Part shown: in pieces, positions 16,778 to 25,777 of the stretch
How the letters are laid out: every line of letters begins with the position of its first letter
Position numbering within the stretch: position 1 is the first letter of the stretch
Assembly (NCBI GenBank): GCA_016788635.1
Contig: JAEUSU010000019.1
Span: 62,001-126,000, forward strand
DNA length: 64,000 nucleotides
Reading direction: 5' to 3'
Origin: Flavobacteriales bacterium
GTDB taxonomy: Bacteria > Bacteroidota > Bacteroidia > Flavobacteriales_F > PHOS-HE28
Program-made: the position numbers and the translations under genes
Notes under the pieces: generated by a model
The model's database searches: none
Told to the model about the DNA's origin: nothing
The model's input: the letters and a program-made list of their open reading frames with translations, nothing else

Positions 16778-17787
16778 AACAGGCCCTGATCAATACGCTC
16801 AAGGTCGCGGTGCCCCTGGCCTTGGGCGTGTGGTTGGTGGTGTATTTCTACCGCGCGCTGGCACCCGAGCAGCGGGAGCAGCTCTTTGAGGCCTTCCGCG
16901 TGGCGGACATGCGCTGGCTGTGGCTCTCCCTGATCCTAGCCTGGTTAAGCCATGTGAGCCGTGCCTGGCGCTGGCGCTATCTGCTGGACCATCTGGACCA
17001 CCGGCCGGGATTCTGGCCCTGCTACCATGCGGTGATGGTGGGCTACTTCATGAACATGCTGCTGCCACGTGCCGGTGAGGCCAGCCGAGCGGCACTGCTC
17101 TATCGCACGGATGACGTGCCTTTCGCACAGGGCTTCGGTACCATCCTGGCCGAGCGCGCAGTGGACATGGTGATGCTGCTGGGCATCGCCTTCCTTACCC
17201 TCTGGCTGCAGGTGGACAAGATCGCGCTGTTCCAAGAGCGCATCGCCGCTTTTCGGGCCGGGGACGCGCCCACTGCGGATCCTTCACACTGGCGCGGCTT
17301 GCTATTCGCGGTCGCAGTGGTCGCAGTGTTGTCTGTGGTTGCCTTGCTCATCCTGAAGCCCACCCTGCGCCACAAATTGCAGGAACTGGCCCGCGGTTTT
17401 CTGGACGGCCTGCGCTCCGTGCTGCACACCCGGCACAAGCTGCTCTTTGTTCTGCACACCCTGGCCATCTGGGGGCTTTACCTGCTCATGTTCCGCGTGG
17501 GTTTCTACTGCCTGCCGTCCACGGCTGAAGTACCGCTGGCCGGTGTGCTGGCGGGTTTTATCGCCGGCAGCATCGGCATCATCCTGGTGCAGGGTGGCAT
17601 TGGTGCCTATCCGGCCTTCGTGGCGCTCATTGTCACCATTTACATGGGCCTGCCCGAAGGCGGTGGCTTGATCCAACCCGATGCACTGGCCATGGGTTGG
17701 CTGCTCTGGTTCGTGCAGACCATCCTGCTCATCACCCTGGGGGGCGTGTCCTTACTTTTGGCGGCCCGCCAACGCCGTACCGCATGA
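16774..17787 (+). CDS. Flippase-like / lysylphosphatidylglycerol synthase TM-domain family protein
   Basis: A 337-residue inner-membrane protein with about eight hydrophobic segments, belonging to the UPF0104 / LPG_synthase_TM family ([38 protein letters not shown]). The catalytic C-terminal domain of MprF is absent, so it is not itself a lysyl transferase; lipid or glycolipid translocation is the usual guess. The GTG start overlaps the panD stop by 4 nt and its end overlaps the next gene by 4 nt, so it is embedded in a coupled operon. Confidence 0.88.
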   Translation: MKQALINTLKVAVPLALGVWLVVYFYRALAPEQREQLFEAFRVADMRWLWLSLILAWLSHVSRAWRWRYLLDHLDHRPGFWPCYHAVMVGYFMNMLLPRAGEASRAALLYRTDDVPFAQGFGTILAERAVDMVMLLGIAFLTLWLQVDKIALFQERIAAFRAGDAPTADPSHWRGLLFAVAVVAVLSVVALLILKPTLRHKLQELARGFLDGLRSVLHTRHKLLFVLHTLAIWGLYLLMFRVGFYCLPSTAEVPLAGVLAGFIAGSIGIILVQGGIGAYPAFVALIVTIYMGLPEGGGLIQPDALAMGWLLWFVQTILLITLGGVSLLLAARQRRTA

Positions 17788-18290
17788 ATCCCGAAGTGGC
17801 CCCCGCCCCCACCGACCCCCGCCTGATGGACCTGGTGGTGGTACAACGCCAGTGCAACATCTGGCGGATGAAAGGCGACCGCATCGTGTTCACCAACGGC
17901 TGTTTCGACATCCTGCATCGCGGCCACGTGGAATACCTCGAGGACGCCGCCGCGTTGGGCGACCGCCTCGTCATTGGGTTGAACAGCGATGCCAGCGTGC
18001 GTCGCCTGGGCAAGGGCTCCAACCGTCCGTTGAACGATGAGCTGAGCCGCGCCCGTGTGCTGGTGGCTCTACGCCTCGTGGACGCGGTGGTGATCTTCGA
18101 TGAGGACACCCCGCTCGAGCTCATTCAAGCCATCGGCCCGGACGTGCTGGTGAAGGGCGGCGATTGGCAGGAGGACCAGATCGTGGGCGCCGGCTATGTG
18201 CGTTCCTATGGTGGTGAGGTGCGCTCCCTGAAGCTCGTGGAGGGGTTCTCCACCACCGCGCTGGTCGAGCGCATCCGCCATGGCGGCTAA
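17784..18290 (+). CDS. rfaE2: D-glycero-beta-D-manno-heptose 1-phosphate adenylyltransferase
   Basis: Activates heptose 1-phosphate to ADP-heptose for LPS inner-core synthesis. The 168-residue protein corresponds to the C-terminal half of E. coli HldE, with [17 protein letters not shown] containing the HxGH nucleotidyltransferase motif, [14 protein letters not shown], and VLVKGGDW near the end. The ATG overlaps the previous gene (ATGA); the longer upstream frame lies within that gene. The kinase half (rfaE1) is not in the window. Confidence 0.94.
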   Translation: MNPEVAPAPTDPRLMDLVVVQRQCNIWRMKGDRIVFTNGCFDILHRGHVEYLEDAAALGDRLVIGLNSDASVRRLGKGSNRPLNDELSRARVLVALRLVDAVVIFDEDTPLELIQAIGPDVLVKGGDWQEDQIVGAGYVRSYGGEVRSLKLVEGFSTTALVERIRHGG

Positions 18291-19656
18291 GGTCCGTTCC
18301 CGCTTCGTCTGCCAGGCCTGCGGCCACGAGAGCCCCCAATGGCTGGGGCAGTGCCCCCAGTGCAGGCAGTGGAACACATTGGTGGAAGAGGTACGCGACC
18401 GCGTGGAAGAGAAACGCGGCACACCGGACCGGGTGAAGAACCGCAACCCGAAGCCCATCGCGATCGCCGACATCCCGGCACAGGATGGCCCGCGCATCGC
18501 AGTGGGTGATCGCGAGCTCGCTCGCGTGCTCGGTGGCGGCATCGTGCCGGGCAGCATCATCCTCATCGGTGGCGAACCGGGTATCGGCAAAAGCACCTTG
18601 CTGCTGCAGACCGCCCTGCACAACCCGCACCTCAAGACCCTCTACGTGAGCGGCGAGGAGAGCGAGCACCAGGTGAAGATGCGGGCCGAGCGACTGAACG
18701 GTCATTCCTCTGCGGCGACCGATCACTGTTATGTGCTTACGGAGACCAACACACAGAACATATTCAAGCACATCGATGCGGTGGACCCTGACCTGGTGGT
18801 GATCGACAGCGTGCAGACGCTGCACACGGCCTCATTGGAGGCCAGCCCGGGCAGTGTGGGCCAGGTGCGTGAGTGCACCGCCGAGCTCATGCGCTACGCC
18901 AAGGCCACCAACATTCCCATGGTGCTCATCGGGCACATCACCAAGGACGGAATGATCGCCGGACCGAAGGTGCTGGAGCACATGGTGGACTGTGTGCTAC
19001 AGTTCGAGGGCGACCGCGACCATGCCTACCGCCTGCTGCGGCCTTTGAAGAACCGTTTCGGCAGCACCAATGAATTGGGCATTTACGAGATGCGCGGGAA
19101 CGGACTGGCGGAAGTGGACGACCCCAGCCAGGTGTTGCTGGGCGGCCGCACGGAACGCCCGAGCGGCGTGGTGGTGGCAGCCACCATGGAAGGCATGCGG
19201 CCTCTGCTCATCGAGACACAGGCACTGGTGAGCAGCGCGGTCTACGGTACACCACAACGCAGCGCCACCGGCTTCGACCTACGCCGCCTGAACATGTTGC
19301 TGGCCGTGCTGGAGAAAAGGTGCGGCTTCCGGTTGGGGCAGAAGGATGTGTTCCTGAACCTGGCCGGTGGCTTCCGCGTGGAGGAGCCCGCCATCGACCT
19401 GGCCGTGGTGTGTGCCGTGCTCGGCAGCAACGCGGATATCCCTGTGCCCATGGACACCTGCTTCTGTGGTGAGGTGGGGTTGACAGGCGAGATCCGGCCC
19501 GTGCCGCGCACCGATCAACGCATCGCGGAAGCAGCGAAGCTGGGCTTCGGGCGCATACTGGTGCCCAAAGGCACCAAGGACCTTGGCAGCGTGCGCGGTA
19601 TCGAAGTGGCGCAGGTGGCGCAGGTGAACGAAGTATTGGGACTTCTTTTCGGATGA
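18280..19656 (+). CDS. radA: DNA repair protein RadA
   Basis: A RecA-like ATPase that helps branch migration in recombinational repair. The 458-residue product has a C4 zinc finger (CQACG-x10-CPQC) at residues 11-28, Walker [11 protein letters not shown] near 98, the RadA-specific KNRFGSTNE motif near 258, and a C-terminal Lon-protease-like domain ([15 protein letters not shown] onward) without a protease site. It overlaps rfaE2 by 11 nt and the GrpB-family gene by 4 nt. Confidence 0.96.
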   Translation: MAAKVRSRFVCQACGHESPQWLGQCPQCRQWNTLVEEVRDRVEEKRGTPDRVKNRNPKPIAIADIPAQDGPRIAVGDRELARVLGGGIVPGSIILIGGEPGIGKSTLLLQTALHNPHLKTLYVSGEESEHQVKMRAERLNGHSSAATDHCYVLTETNTQNIFKHIDAVDPDLVVIDSVQTLHTASLEASPGSVGQVRECTAELMRYAKATNIPMVLIGHITKDGMIAGPKVLEHMVDCVLQFEGDRDHAYRLLRPLKNRFGSTNELGIYEMRGNGLAEVDDPSQVLLGGRTERPSGVVVAATMEGMRPLLIETQALVSSAVYGTPQRSATGFDLRRLNMLLAVLEKRCGFRLGQKDVFLNLAGGFRVEEPAIDLAVVCAVLGSNADIPVPMDTCFCGEVGLTGEIRPVPRTDQRIAEAAKLGFGRILVPKGTKDLGSVRGIEVAQVAQVNEVLGLLFG

Positions 19657-20240
19657 ATACGGTCGCAATGGAAGGCTTCCCAATCGATACTGCGCGACTG
19701 CAGGCGCTGCTGCACGAACCCTTCGAGGTTGCCAGCTATGATCCGCAGTGGCCCGCGCTGTATGCCGGGGAAGAGCAGCGGTTGCAGAAGCTGTTGCCCT
19801 CAGCCCTCGTACTGCGCATTGACCACATCGGCAGCACGGCCGTGCCCGGCCTCAGCGCCAAACCCATCATCGATGTGCAGGTGCAGGTGAACGACCTTGA
19901 ACGCGTGCGGGAGGTGGTGGTGCCGAAGCTCGTTGCCACAGGATACGAGCACCTCTGGCGGCCAAGCATCGGTGAGCGCGCACCGGTGTATGCCTGGTTC
20001 ATCCGCCGCCATGCGGATGGCCGACGCACCCATCATGTGCACATGCTGCTGCCGGATGAGGCCAGCGCGGACCGCATCCTGTTCCGCGACCACCTGCGTA
20101 CGCATGCGGAAGCCGCACGTGCCTACGAAGCGCTCAAGCAGGAACTGGCCACGCGATTCCCACGGGACCGCGCGGCCTACACGAGCGGCAAATCCGCATT
20201 CGTTTCAGCGATCCTTGAACAGGCCCGGAAGGGAAGGTGA
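19653..20240 (+). CDS. GrpB family protein (UPF0157)
   Basis: A 195-residue protein with the nucleotidyltransferase-like fold of GrpB/UPF0157: YDPQWPALYAGEEQRL, RIDHIGSTAVPGLSAKPIIDVQV and HHVHMLL. Members are sometimes fused to dephospho-CoA kinase (CoaE), which would be a fair link to the pantothenate genes 3 kb upstream, but that is inference. The ATG overlaps the radA stop by 4 nt, making it the last gene of the rightward run. Confidence 0.9.
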   Translation: MNTVAMEGFPIDTARLQALLHEPFEVASYDPQWPALYAGEEQRLQKLLPSALVLRIDHIGSTAVPGLSAKPIIDVQVQVNDLERVREVVVPKLVATGYEHLWRPSIGERAPVYAWFIRRHADGRRTHHVHMLLPDEASADRILFRDHLRTHAEAARAYEALKQELATRFPRDRAAYTSGKSAFVSAILEQARKGR

Positions 20241-20247
20241 ACCGCGC

Positions 20248-20676
20248 TCAGCGTGGCGTGAAGAGCCAGGCACGGGCCTTCAACAGATCAGGCGAACGCC
20301 AGATGTAGCAATAGCGCTCGCGGAACTCCCGCAGTGTACGGCGCACCTGTTCGAACTCCGCCTGCGGATGGAACACCCGGATGCGACCGGCATTCATGTC
20401 CAGTTCCGGATGAAGCAAAGCGGCTTCCTCATCCGTGGCCACGAAATGCACCCAATTCACCACGGCCTGCCCGTTCGCGGCTTTGGCCAGGTAGATCAGT
20501 TCATCCTTTCCACGCGCGAAACCACGTGGGGGCGGCACTTCTTTGATCAAGCGGACCACTTCGATGCGGCCGGGCCCACGAAGGCTCGCCGAAAGCCCAC
20601 CGCTACCATGCACCGTACCGGATGCCTGGCTGGCCGGCACATGCCCGGACATTGAACTGGAAACCGGGTGACCCAT
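20248..20676 (-). CDS. Hypothetical protein, unknown family
   Basis: Possible starts are TTG 20721, ATG 20676 and ATG 20652; I use 20676. The N-terminal third is Ser/Gly-rich and looks disordered; the C-terminal 105 residues (from GPGRIEVVRLIKEVPPP) look folded, with an aromatic and charged end (ERYCYIWRSPDLLKARAWLF). No signal peptide or membrane segment. I do not recognise the family. It is convergent with the GrpB gene, 7 nt apart. Amino acid usage supports a real gene. Confidence 0.6.
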   Translation of the reverse strand: MGHPVSSSMSGHVPASQASGTVHGSGGLSASLRGPGRIEVVRLIKEVPPPRGFARGKDELIYLAKAANGQAVVNWVHFVATDEEAALLHPELDMNAGRIRVFHPQAEFEQVRRTLREFRERYCYIWRSPDLLKARAWLFTPR

Positions 20677-20844
20677 CGGTTCCGAAGTTGGTGACTTCGG
20701 GGATCCCTTTGCGCGGGACAACCAAGATTTAATGTCATCTTAACATTGGAAGGCCGGGGGCCCGGCTTTCGGCTGATGCTCAAATCACTTTACCAGGTTG
20801 GTACTGAGGCCGATCGACCATCAGAAGCACCACGGTCCCAGCGC

Positions 20845-20852
20845 TATATTTG
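20845..20852 (+). promoter_or_regulatory. -7 element TATATTTG, secreted dockerin-like gene
   Basis: A perfect TAnnTTTG, 15 nt before ATG 20868, with no TTG at the -33 distance. Confidence 0.5.
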
Positions 20853-20867
20853 ATCGGTACAGGCCCC

Positions 20868-21971
20868 ATGCGAACGACGCTCAAGCTGCTCGTGATCCTC
20901 GCTGCTTTCAGCAGTTCTCCCGCATGGGGCAAATGCTATTTCTGGGTTAGTGCGGACCTGATATCCGGAGGACGGACATGGAATTTCATTTCCCCCACTT
21001 CGTTCCAGCTTATCCCGGGCGATGTGGTACGCGTCACCTTCACTGATTTCACTCCTGGAGCTTGTCCGGCCTGGACCCAGCACGCGCAGATCTTCAATGG
21101 CGACACGATCCATCCCGATGGCCCGATGATCGTATTCGTGGACCAGCCAGGTATCCATCGATTCGTTACCCACGAATTCGGCGATACCATGGCCATCGCC
21201 GAGTTGGACTTCGAGATCCGGCCTTATGATCCAACACCGGTCGCCAGCCAAATTCTCATCCGCGCATTGCTTGGCGGTTCGTTGGCCACATCATCCGGAC
21301 CGAACCAGAGCATGCGCAAGGACCTCGGTCAGGCCGGGCTCCTGCCGACATCTGAGCCATACTCCACCATGGGCTACCTCGTCACACAGAATGAAGGGAT
21401 GGTGGCGAATACCACACTGACCGGCCCATTCTCCTTCTCGAACGTTGTGGATTGGGTGCTGCTGGAACTGCGTGATGTGAATGACCCCGGCATCGTACTG
21501 CATTCCTGTCCCGGGCTGCTCTATGCGAACAGCATCTGCTGGACCAACGTGCTTGTTCCTGCAGGTCATTACAACGTGGTGCTGCGGCATAGGAACCACC
21601 TCGGCATCCTGTTCGCCCATCCCGTCCCCATCAGCGACCATGGGATCCAGATCGACATGCGAAACCCGGGACTCATTCATCCACTTACCCAATTCATTAC
21701 TATCCCATCTGGCCAAGCCGCCATGGTCCCGGGCAATGTCATCCCCGACACGGTGATCCGCTATCTCGGATCCGGCAATGACCGCGACGCCATCCTCAGC
21801 GCCATTGGTGGTACCACACCTACTGCGACCATATCGGGCTACCACAACGCCGATGTGAACATGGATGGGCAGGTGAAATACGTGGGTGCCAGCAATGATC
21901 GTGATGTGATCCTGCAGATGATCGGTGGAAGCACACCCACCCAGGTGCTGACCCAACCGCTGCCCTGGTGA
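20868..21971 (+). CDS. Secreted protein with two C-terminal dockerin-like repeats
   Basis: A 367-residue exported protein: signal peptide TLKLLVILAAFSSSPAWG at the N-terminus, followed by a cupredoxin-like beta domain (GDVVRVTFTDFTPGACPAW, WTQHAQIFNGDTIHPDG) at about 25-125, then an unknown beta-rich region. The last 80 residues hold two near-copies of a module, YLGSGNDRDAIL-x3-IGGTTPT and YVGASNDRDVIL-x3-IGGSTPT, joined by ADVNMDGQV, a calcium-loop-like sequence as in type I dockerins. No standard T9SS sorting domain is visible. ATG 20868 is preferred over 20850 because it gives the cleaner signal peptide. Function unknown. Confidence 0.8.
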   Translation: MRTTLKLLVILAAFSSSPAWGKCYFWVSADLISGGRTWNFISPTSFQLIPGDVVRVTFTDFTPGACPAWTQHAQIFNGDTIHPDGPMIVFVDQPGIHRFVTHEFGDTMAIAELDFEIRPYDPTPVASQILIRALLGGSLATSSGPNQSMRKDLGQAGLLPTSEPYSTMGYLVTQNEGMVANTTLTGPFSFSNVVDWVLLELRDVNDPGIVLHSCPGLLYANSICWTNVLVPAGHYNVVLRHRNHLGILFAHPVPISDHGIQIDMRNPGLIHPLTQFITIPSGQAAMVPGNVIPDTVIRYLGSGNDRDAILSAIGGTTPTATISGYHNADVNMDGQVKYVGASNDRDVILQMIGGSTPTQVLTQPLPW

Positions 21972-22072
21972 TCGGGATCGATCCCCGGTCGTGATCCATT
22001 CACGTTCCATCCCTTTCAGGCAGGGGTTCGCGACCAAAGCGTGAATTTCCCCTGATCAAAACCCGTTCCCGC

Positions 22073-22474
22073 ATGCGCATCCCGCTTCTACTGCTCATTC
22101 TCCTCGCTGGCGCCCGGTACGCCAATGCCCAGCGCACCTTCGATGTCACCATCGCCGACAGCACCTACCACATGAAACAGTATTGGTTCGTGCTGTACAC
22201 CAAGGGCGATGGCCCGGCGCTGGACAGCCTCACCGCCGCCACCCTGCAGGCCGAGCACCTCGCCCACCAAGATCAACAAGGCAAGCGCGGGCTCATCGTC
22301 ATGGCCGGGCCGTATGGGAAGAACGAGGCCGGTTGGCGGGGTCTGTTGCTCTACGACTGCGAAACGCGCGAAGAGGTGGAAGGCTACCTGTTGCAGGACC
22401 CCTTCGTGAAGGTCGGGCGCTTGAAGTACACCATTGCACCGTGGTGGGGCGCGGTGGGGACGAAGTTGCCATAG
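22073..22474 (+). CDS. Exported YciI-like protein
   Basis: A 133-residue protein with a signal peptide (IPLLLLILLAGARYANAQ) and a domain resembling YCII-related proteins: YWFVLYTKGD at the start of the fold, a helical middle with AEHLAHQ, GLIVMAGPYG, and the closing DPFVKVGRLKYTIAPWW. YciI domains are small ferredoxin-like folds of unclear enzymatic role and are normally cytosolic, so the signal peptide is a small oddity seen in Bacteroidota. Convergent with the membrane protein gene ending one base later. Confidence 0.8.
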   Translation: MRIPLLLLILLAGARYANAQRTFDVTIADSTYHMKQYWFVLYTKGDGPALDSLTAATLQAEHLAHQDQQGKRGLIVMAGPYGKNEAGWRGLLLYDCETREEVEGYLLQDPFVKVGRLKYTIAPWWGAVGTKLP

Positions 22475-22475
22475 C

Positions 22476-23081
22476 TCAGGCCTCCAACTCCGCGATAGAC
22501 CTGCGCAGCGCCTCCACATGTACGCCGAACGCCAGGTGCGTCATCCACTTCACCGTGTAGTGGCAGAGGGGGACCAACACCAGCAAGGCGGCGCCCAATA
22601 TCCACCAGAGCGGCGGCTTAGACATCAATTCAGCCGGTGTGGCGCCCGTGCCCAATAGTGCGCCCAGCAGGAATCCGCCAGTGATCGCCAGGGGGTAGAT
22701 GAGCAGGCCCGTGCGCACATGCAGCTTCATCCATACTGTGGTGGCGGTCACCTGGGTCTTCATTTCCGCCAGCACATCGTTCATAGCCGATACGGACGCC
22801 GGGATGCGTGCATAGTGCTGCCAGGTGTTCACCATCGCCCACACGTTGTACAAGAGCATGACCCCCAGGAAGACCATCACCAACGGATGGGGCATGAAGG
22901 GAAAGAGCGCGAGGTAGCCCACGGTGATCACGGCCGCGAAGGTGAGGTTGACCCGGATGGCACGGCGAAGCCGCTCCAAGGGATGGCGGCTATTGGTGCG
23001 CTGCCGGGTGGCGGCCTGCAAGCGCTGGTCGTATGCGGGGTCCTGCGGTTGCCAGTTGGCGAAGGCGAGTTGGAGGTCCAT
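22476..23081 (-). CDS. Hypothetical membrane protein downstream of a sigma factor
   Basis: A 201-residue protein with a soluble N-terminal 45 residues and four hydrophobic segments, around FAAVITVGYLALFPF, LVMVFLGVMLLYNVWAMV, LLIYPLAITGGFLLGALL and LWWILGAALLVLVPL. It starts 2 nt after the sigma factor stop, the position an anti-sigma factor normally occupies, but no zinc-binding or FecR-type anti-sigma motif is visible. I do not recognise the family. Confidence 0.75.
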   Translation of the reverse strand: MDLQLAFANWQPQDPAYDQRLQAATRQRTNSRHPLERLRRAIRVNLTFAAVITVGYLALFPFMPHPLVMVFLGVMLLYNVWAMVNTWQHYARIPASVSAMNDVLAEMKTQVTATTVWMKLHVRTGLLIYPLAITGGFLLGALLGTGATPAELMSKPPLWWILGAALLVLVPLCHYTVKWMTHLAFGVHVEALRRSIAELEA

Positions 23082-23083
23082 GG

Positions 23084-23566
23084 TCAGATCGGTTGCAGCA
23101 GTTCGGAAAGACGTTGTTTGATGCGGTGCAGTTTCACACCCACATTGTTCGCGGTGATGCCCATGATGCCGGCCACCTCGCCATTGTCGAAGCCTTCCAG
23201 GTGCAGGGCGATGAGGGCGCGATCGGTCCCGGGCAGTTGGAACATGGCCCGATGCAACCGTTCGCTGTCATCGTTGGCCGTGCCGGGATCATGGACGGCG
23301 TCGGGCAGGTGGTCCAGTCGATCGCGTCGCTCCACCACGCGGGGCCGGCGCTTCTGGGTGAGGATGGTGTTCAGCGCCACGCGGTGCAGCCAGGTGCTGA
23401 ACTTGGCCTCGCCGCGAAAGCTTTCGAAGCCCTTCCAGGCCTGCAGCAGCACCTCCTGTTCCAGGTCCTTGCGCTCCTCGGCATCGTTGGCGTAGAGGCC
23501 CACGAGCCGCAGCACGATGCGTTGATGCGTGCGCATCAGGTCCAGGAAGCGCTGTTCATCGGACAT
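23084..23566 (-). CDS. RNA polymerase sigma factor, ECF type
   Basis: A 160-residue ECF sigma-70 factor. Region 2 covers about 5-70 (DLEQEVLLQAWKGFESFRGEAKFSTWLHRVALN), and region 4 about 105-155 (LPGTDRALIALHLEGFDNGEVAGIMGITANNVGVKLHRIKQRL) with the helix-turn-helix. Starts at ATG 23566; a longer frame upstream is noncoding. It lies in a three-gene group with a small membrane protein before it and a four-segment membrane protein after it, both unknown, which probably control its release. Confidence 0.92.
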   Translation of the reverse strand: MSDEQRFLDLMRTHQRIVLRLVGLYANDAEERKDLEQEVLLQAWKGFESFRGEAKFSTWLHRVALNTILTQKRRPRVVERRDRLDHLPDAVHDPGTANDDSERLHRAMFQLPGTDRALIALHLEGFDNGEVAGIMGITANNVGVKLHRIKQRLSELLQPI

Positions 23567-23586
23567 GGTATCCCCGAAGGTCGTGC

Positions 23587-23850
23587 TCAGTTCGCCATCA
23601 CATATCCGAGCAGCGCGGCCGCCAGGCCCAGGTGACCGATCAGCAGCAGCCTTACCCAGCGCGGCCTTTCTTTCCACTTTACCGTCTGGTCGTAGGGGTC
23701 GAAGACCATCGCCAGGGCCAAGAACATCGGCCCCTGGGTGGGGTCACTGCCCCAGAAGGTGAACAGGATGCCGGAGAGGGTGAAGGCGATGTACCCGACC
23801 CGGTTCCAGTTGGCGGGAATGGGTTTGGCTGGGGTGTCGGACCGTTCCAT
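23587..23850 (-). CDS. Small membrane protein upstream of the sigma factor
   Basis: An 87-residue protein from ATG 23850 with two hydrophobic segments (VGYIAFTLSGILFTFWG, LLLIGHLGLAAALLGYV) flanking a polar stretch. No known family recognised. It stops 20 nt before the sigma factor start on the same strand and is probably the first gene of that group. Confidence 0.65.
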   Translation of the reverse strand: MERSDTPAKPIPANWNRVGYIAFTLSGILFTFWGSDPTQGPMFLALAMVFDPYDQTVKWKERPRWVRLLLIGHLGLAAALLGYVMAN

Positions 23851-23938
23851 GGGTTCGTTCTTTCCCCATCTGTCGCATAGGCCCCTTCGATCATTACAGC
23901 CGAATACCGAAAAAGATGTCTCCCCCCTGCTGGATCCC

Positions 23939-24391
23939 TCACCGGATCGCCTGCACCGTGATCCGCGTCCCGTTGAAGTCGATCGCATCGCCCACGCGTT
24001 TGCCCTTCAGCGCCTGCCCGATCGGTGAGGCCAGGGAGATCGCGTAGTACGGTTCGCCTTCCACCTCCACCGCACCCAGCCCGATGGCGATGAAGTAGCC
24101 GCCTTGGTCCGTGATCACCAGGCTGCCAAAGCCCACCTGTTCATACACGCGAGCCAGCGGCACCCGCGCCAATTCCTGCTGTAGCACGATGAGTTTCGCT
24201 CGTTGCTCCTCGAGCTTGTCCAACTCCTGCTGCACCATGGCGCGACCCACCTCGTGCTTGTCGCCAGCGCTGCTCTTGGTGTCGCTGGCGAAAGCTGCGC
24301 GGGTGGAGGCGATCGCCGATTCGCAGGTGATGAGCTTCTCGCGCAGCTGGTCGGCAAGTGTGGAGATCAGGGCGTGTTTGGACAAGGCCAT
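23939..24391 (-). CDS. GreA/GreB-like elongation factor domain protein
   Basis: A 150-residue soluble protein with an N-terminal helical hairpin (residues 5-75, with QQELDKLEEQRAKL) and a C-terminal GreA/GreB-type domain (GSLVITDQGGYFIAIGLG, ASPIGQALKGKRVGDAIDF). Gre factors enter the secondary channel of RNA polymerase and rescue backtracked complexes. The hairpin lacks an obvious acidic tip pair, so it may be a Gre-like regulator rather than a true cleavage factor. Longer upstream frames overlap the next gene and are rejected. Similar Bacteroidota proteins are sometimes misannotated as 3-oxoacyl-ACP synthase. Confidence 0.78.
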   Translation of the reverse strand: MALSKHALISTLADQLREKLITCESAIASTRAAFASDTKSSAGDKHEVGRAMVQQELDKLEEQRAKLIVLQQELARVPLARVYEQVGFGSLVITDQGGYFIAIGLGAVEVEGEPYYAISLASPIGQALKGKRVGDAIDFNGTRITVQAIR

Positions 24392-24438
24392 GGGTGGCGA
24401 AGGTCGCTTGCGTTCTCGCGGCGATTGATCGTTCACGT

Positions 24439-25257
24439 TCAATGTCCGCTCCAACCAGGCATGGCCGCCGCCTGCTTCAACCAGCTCGTGAATTGCGCTT
24501 CGTCCAGCACACCATCCTCGTGCAGGTGCACATAACGCGCGTGGGGGTCCTTGCTCTCCACTGGCGGCATGGGCTTCAGCTTGCGGCCGTAAAAGAAGGT
24601 GACCTTGACGTACTTGTTGAAGATGTGGTACGACACGAACCAGCCCTGGCCCTCGACACCATAGAACGGTGAGTTCCATCGCACGGCCTTCTTCACCTTG
24701 GGCACCGCACGCACGATAAGCTTGTCAAGCCGCTCGCAGGCCTTGCGTTGCCAGCCGGGTGCGGCGGCGATGTATTGGGCGACCGGCGCATCGCCATCCC
24801 CTTTCGCGATCTGCGGGTTGCCGCCGGAGAGCAGTTTCACAGGCGCAGCCTTCGTGTCCGGTGCCTTGACCTTCGCTTTCGCCTTTCCGCTGTTCTGCGC
24901 CACCGCCGCCTTCACCAGCGCCTTGAAGGCCGTGGCGTTCACCGTCCCACCCTCGTGGATGTCGATCGCACGGCGTGTGGCCCCCGTACCTGGTGCATTG
25001 AAGAGTCCCGCCGGATCCGGCAGCGCAGCACCGTGCATGAAAGTGAGCTTCACCTTGTCCTTGTAGACCTCACCGGTGCATACCAGGCCGTTGCTCGACC
25101 ACGCCAGCACGCCGTCGGGGTTGGTGGGTTTCCTCCACTTGCGCTCCTCCGTGATACCGGGTGCGGCATTGAGGATCAGCTCGCGCATTCGCTCGAGGGT
25201 GGCGTGGCGCCAGTCTTTCGTAGTTGCCCTCTTTCTTGAGGTCGTAGGGGAAGCCAT
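24439..25257 (-). CDS. Protein with two DUF1801 domains
   Basis: A 272-residue soluble protein starting MASPTTSRKR. Two DUF1801 domains are visible, about residues 15-120 (RELILNAAPGITEERKWRKP, KVKLTFMHGAAL) and 160-268 (LIVRAVPKVKKAVRWNSPFYG, YVKVTFFYG), joined by an A/K-rich linker. DUF1801 proteins (YdhG/YobT-like) are small and of unknown function, some linked to iron handling. A third DUF1801 domain is encoded at 58270. GTG 25293 is a possible but less likely earlier start. Confidence 0.85.
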   Translation of the reverse strand: MASPTTSRKRATTKDWRHATLERMRELILNAAPGITEERKWRKPTNPDGVLAWSSNGLVCTGEVYKDKVKLTFMHGAALPDPAGLFNAPGTGATRRAIDIHEGGTVNATAFKALVKAAVAQNSGKAKAKVKAPDTKAAPVKLLSGGNPQIAKGDGDAPVAQYIAAAPGWQRKACERLDKLIVRAVPKVKKAVRWNSPFYGVEGQGWFVSYHIFNKYVKVTFFYGRKLKPMPPVESKDPHARYVHLHEDGVLDEAQFTSWLKQAAAMPGWSGH

Positions 25258-25320
25258 GGTGAATGGTGTGGTCAGCAAAGATGGCCCGGCCAACGATCTA
25301 GAAGAACAGGTCTGTGTGAT

Positions 25321-25746
25321 TCAGCTCAGCAGCCCGCGTGCCTTCGCCATCAGCCACGGCGCCATGGCCGTAACAATTGGCACCAACACCCAGATGCGGC
25401 CCTGGGTGATGTCATAGTCCACCAGCAGTTCGCTCCACGGCTTCTTGAAGAGGAAGTGACCTGCTCCGAACTCGAAGCCGAGCGTCATGGCCAGCCAGAG
25501 CAGGCCGATGCGCCATGCCTGTTGCGCATCACCCGGCCCGAGCCAACGGATGCTCAACCAGGTGGCGAGGAGGATGAGTGTGCAGAGCATCACCGTGCTG
25601 ATGGCCAGGCCCGCCGTGAGCCCGGTTTGCGATATGATGAGCTTGATGCGCACGGTGCCGTTGCCGATGGCAAGCAACATGAGCACGAACCATAAGAGGA
25701 TGGCTTTCCACCACATGATGGGAGTTTTCCGCAAGATCGGATTCAC
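25321..25746 (-). CDS. Hypothetical four-helix membrane protein
   Basis: A 141-residue protein with four hydrophobic segments (AILLWFVLMLLAIGNG, LAISTVMLCTLILLATWL, IGLLWLAMTLGFEF, WVLVPIVTAMAPWLM). The closing GHFLFKKPWSELLVDYDITQGRIWVLV stretch is conserved-looking. No family name is known to me. The next gene upstream is the propeller lipoprotein, 31 nt away on the same strand. Confidence 0.75.
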   Translation of the reverse strand: MNPILRKTPIMWWKAILLWFVLMLLAIGNGTVRIKLIISQTGLTAGLAISTVMLCTLILLATWLSIRWLGPGDAQQAWRIGLLWLAMTLGFEFGAGHFLFKKPWSELLVDYDITQGRIWVLVPIVTAMAPWLMAKARGLLS

Positions 25747-25777
25747 CGCTGCGTATGCACTGATGCCGGTCAGCAGC

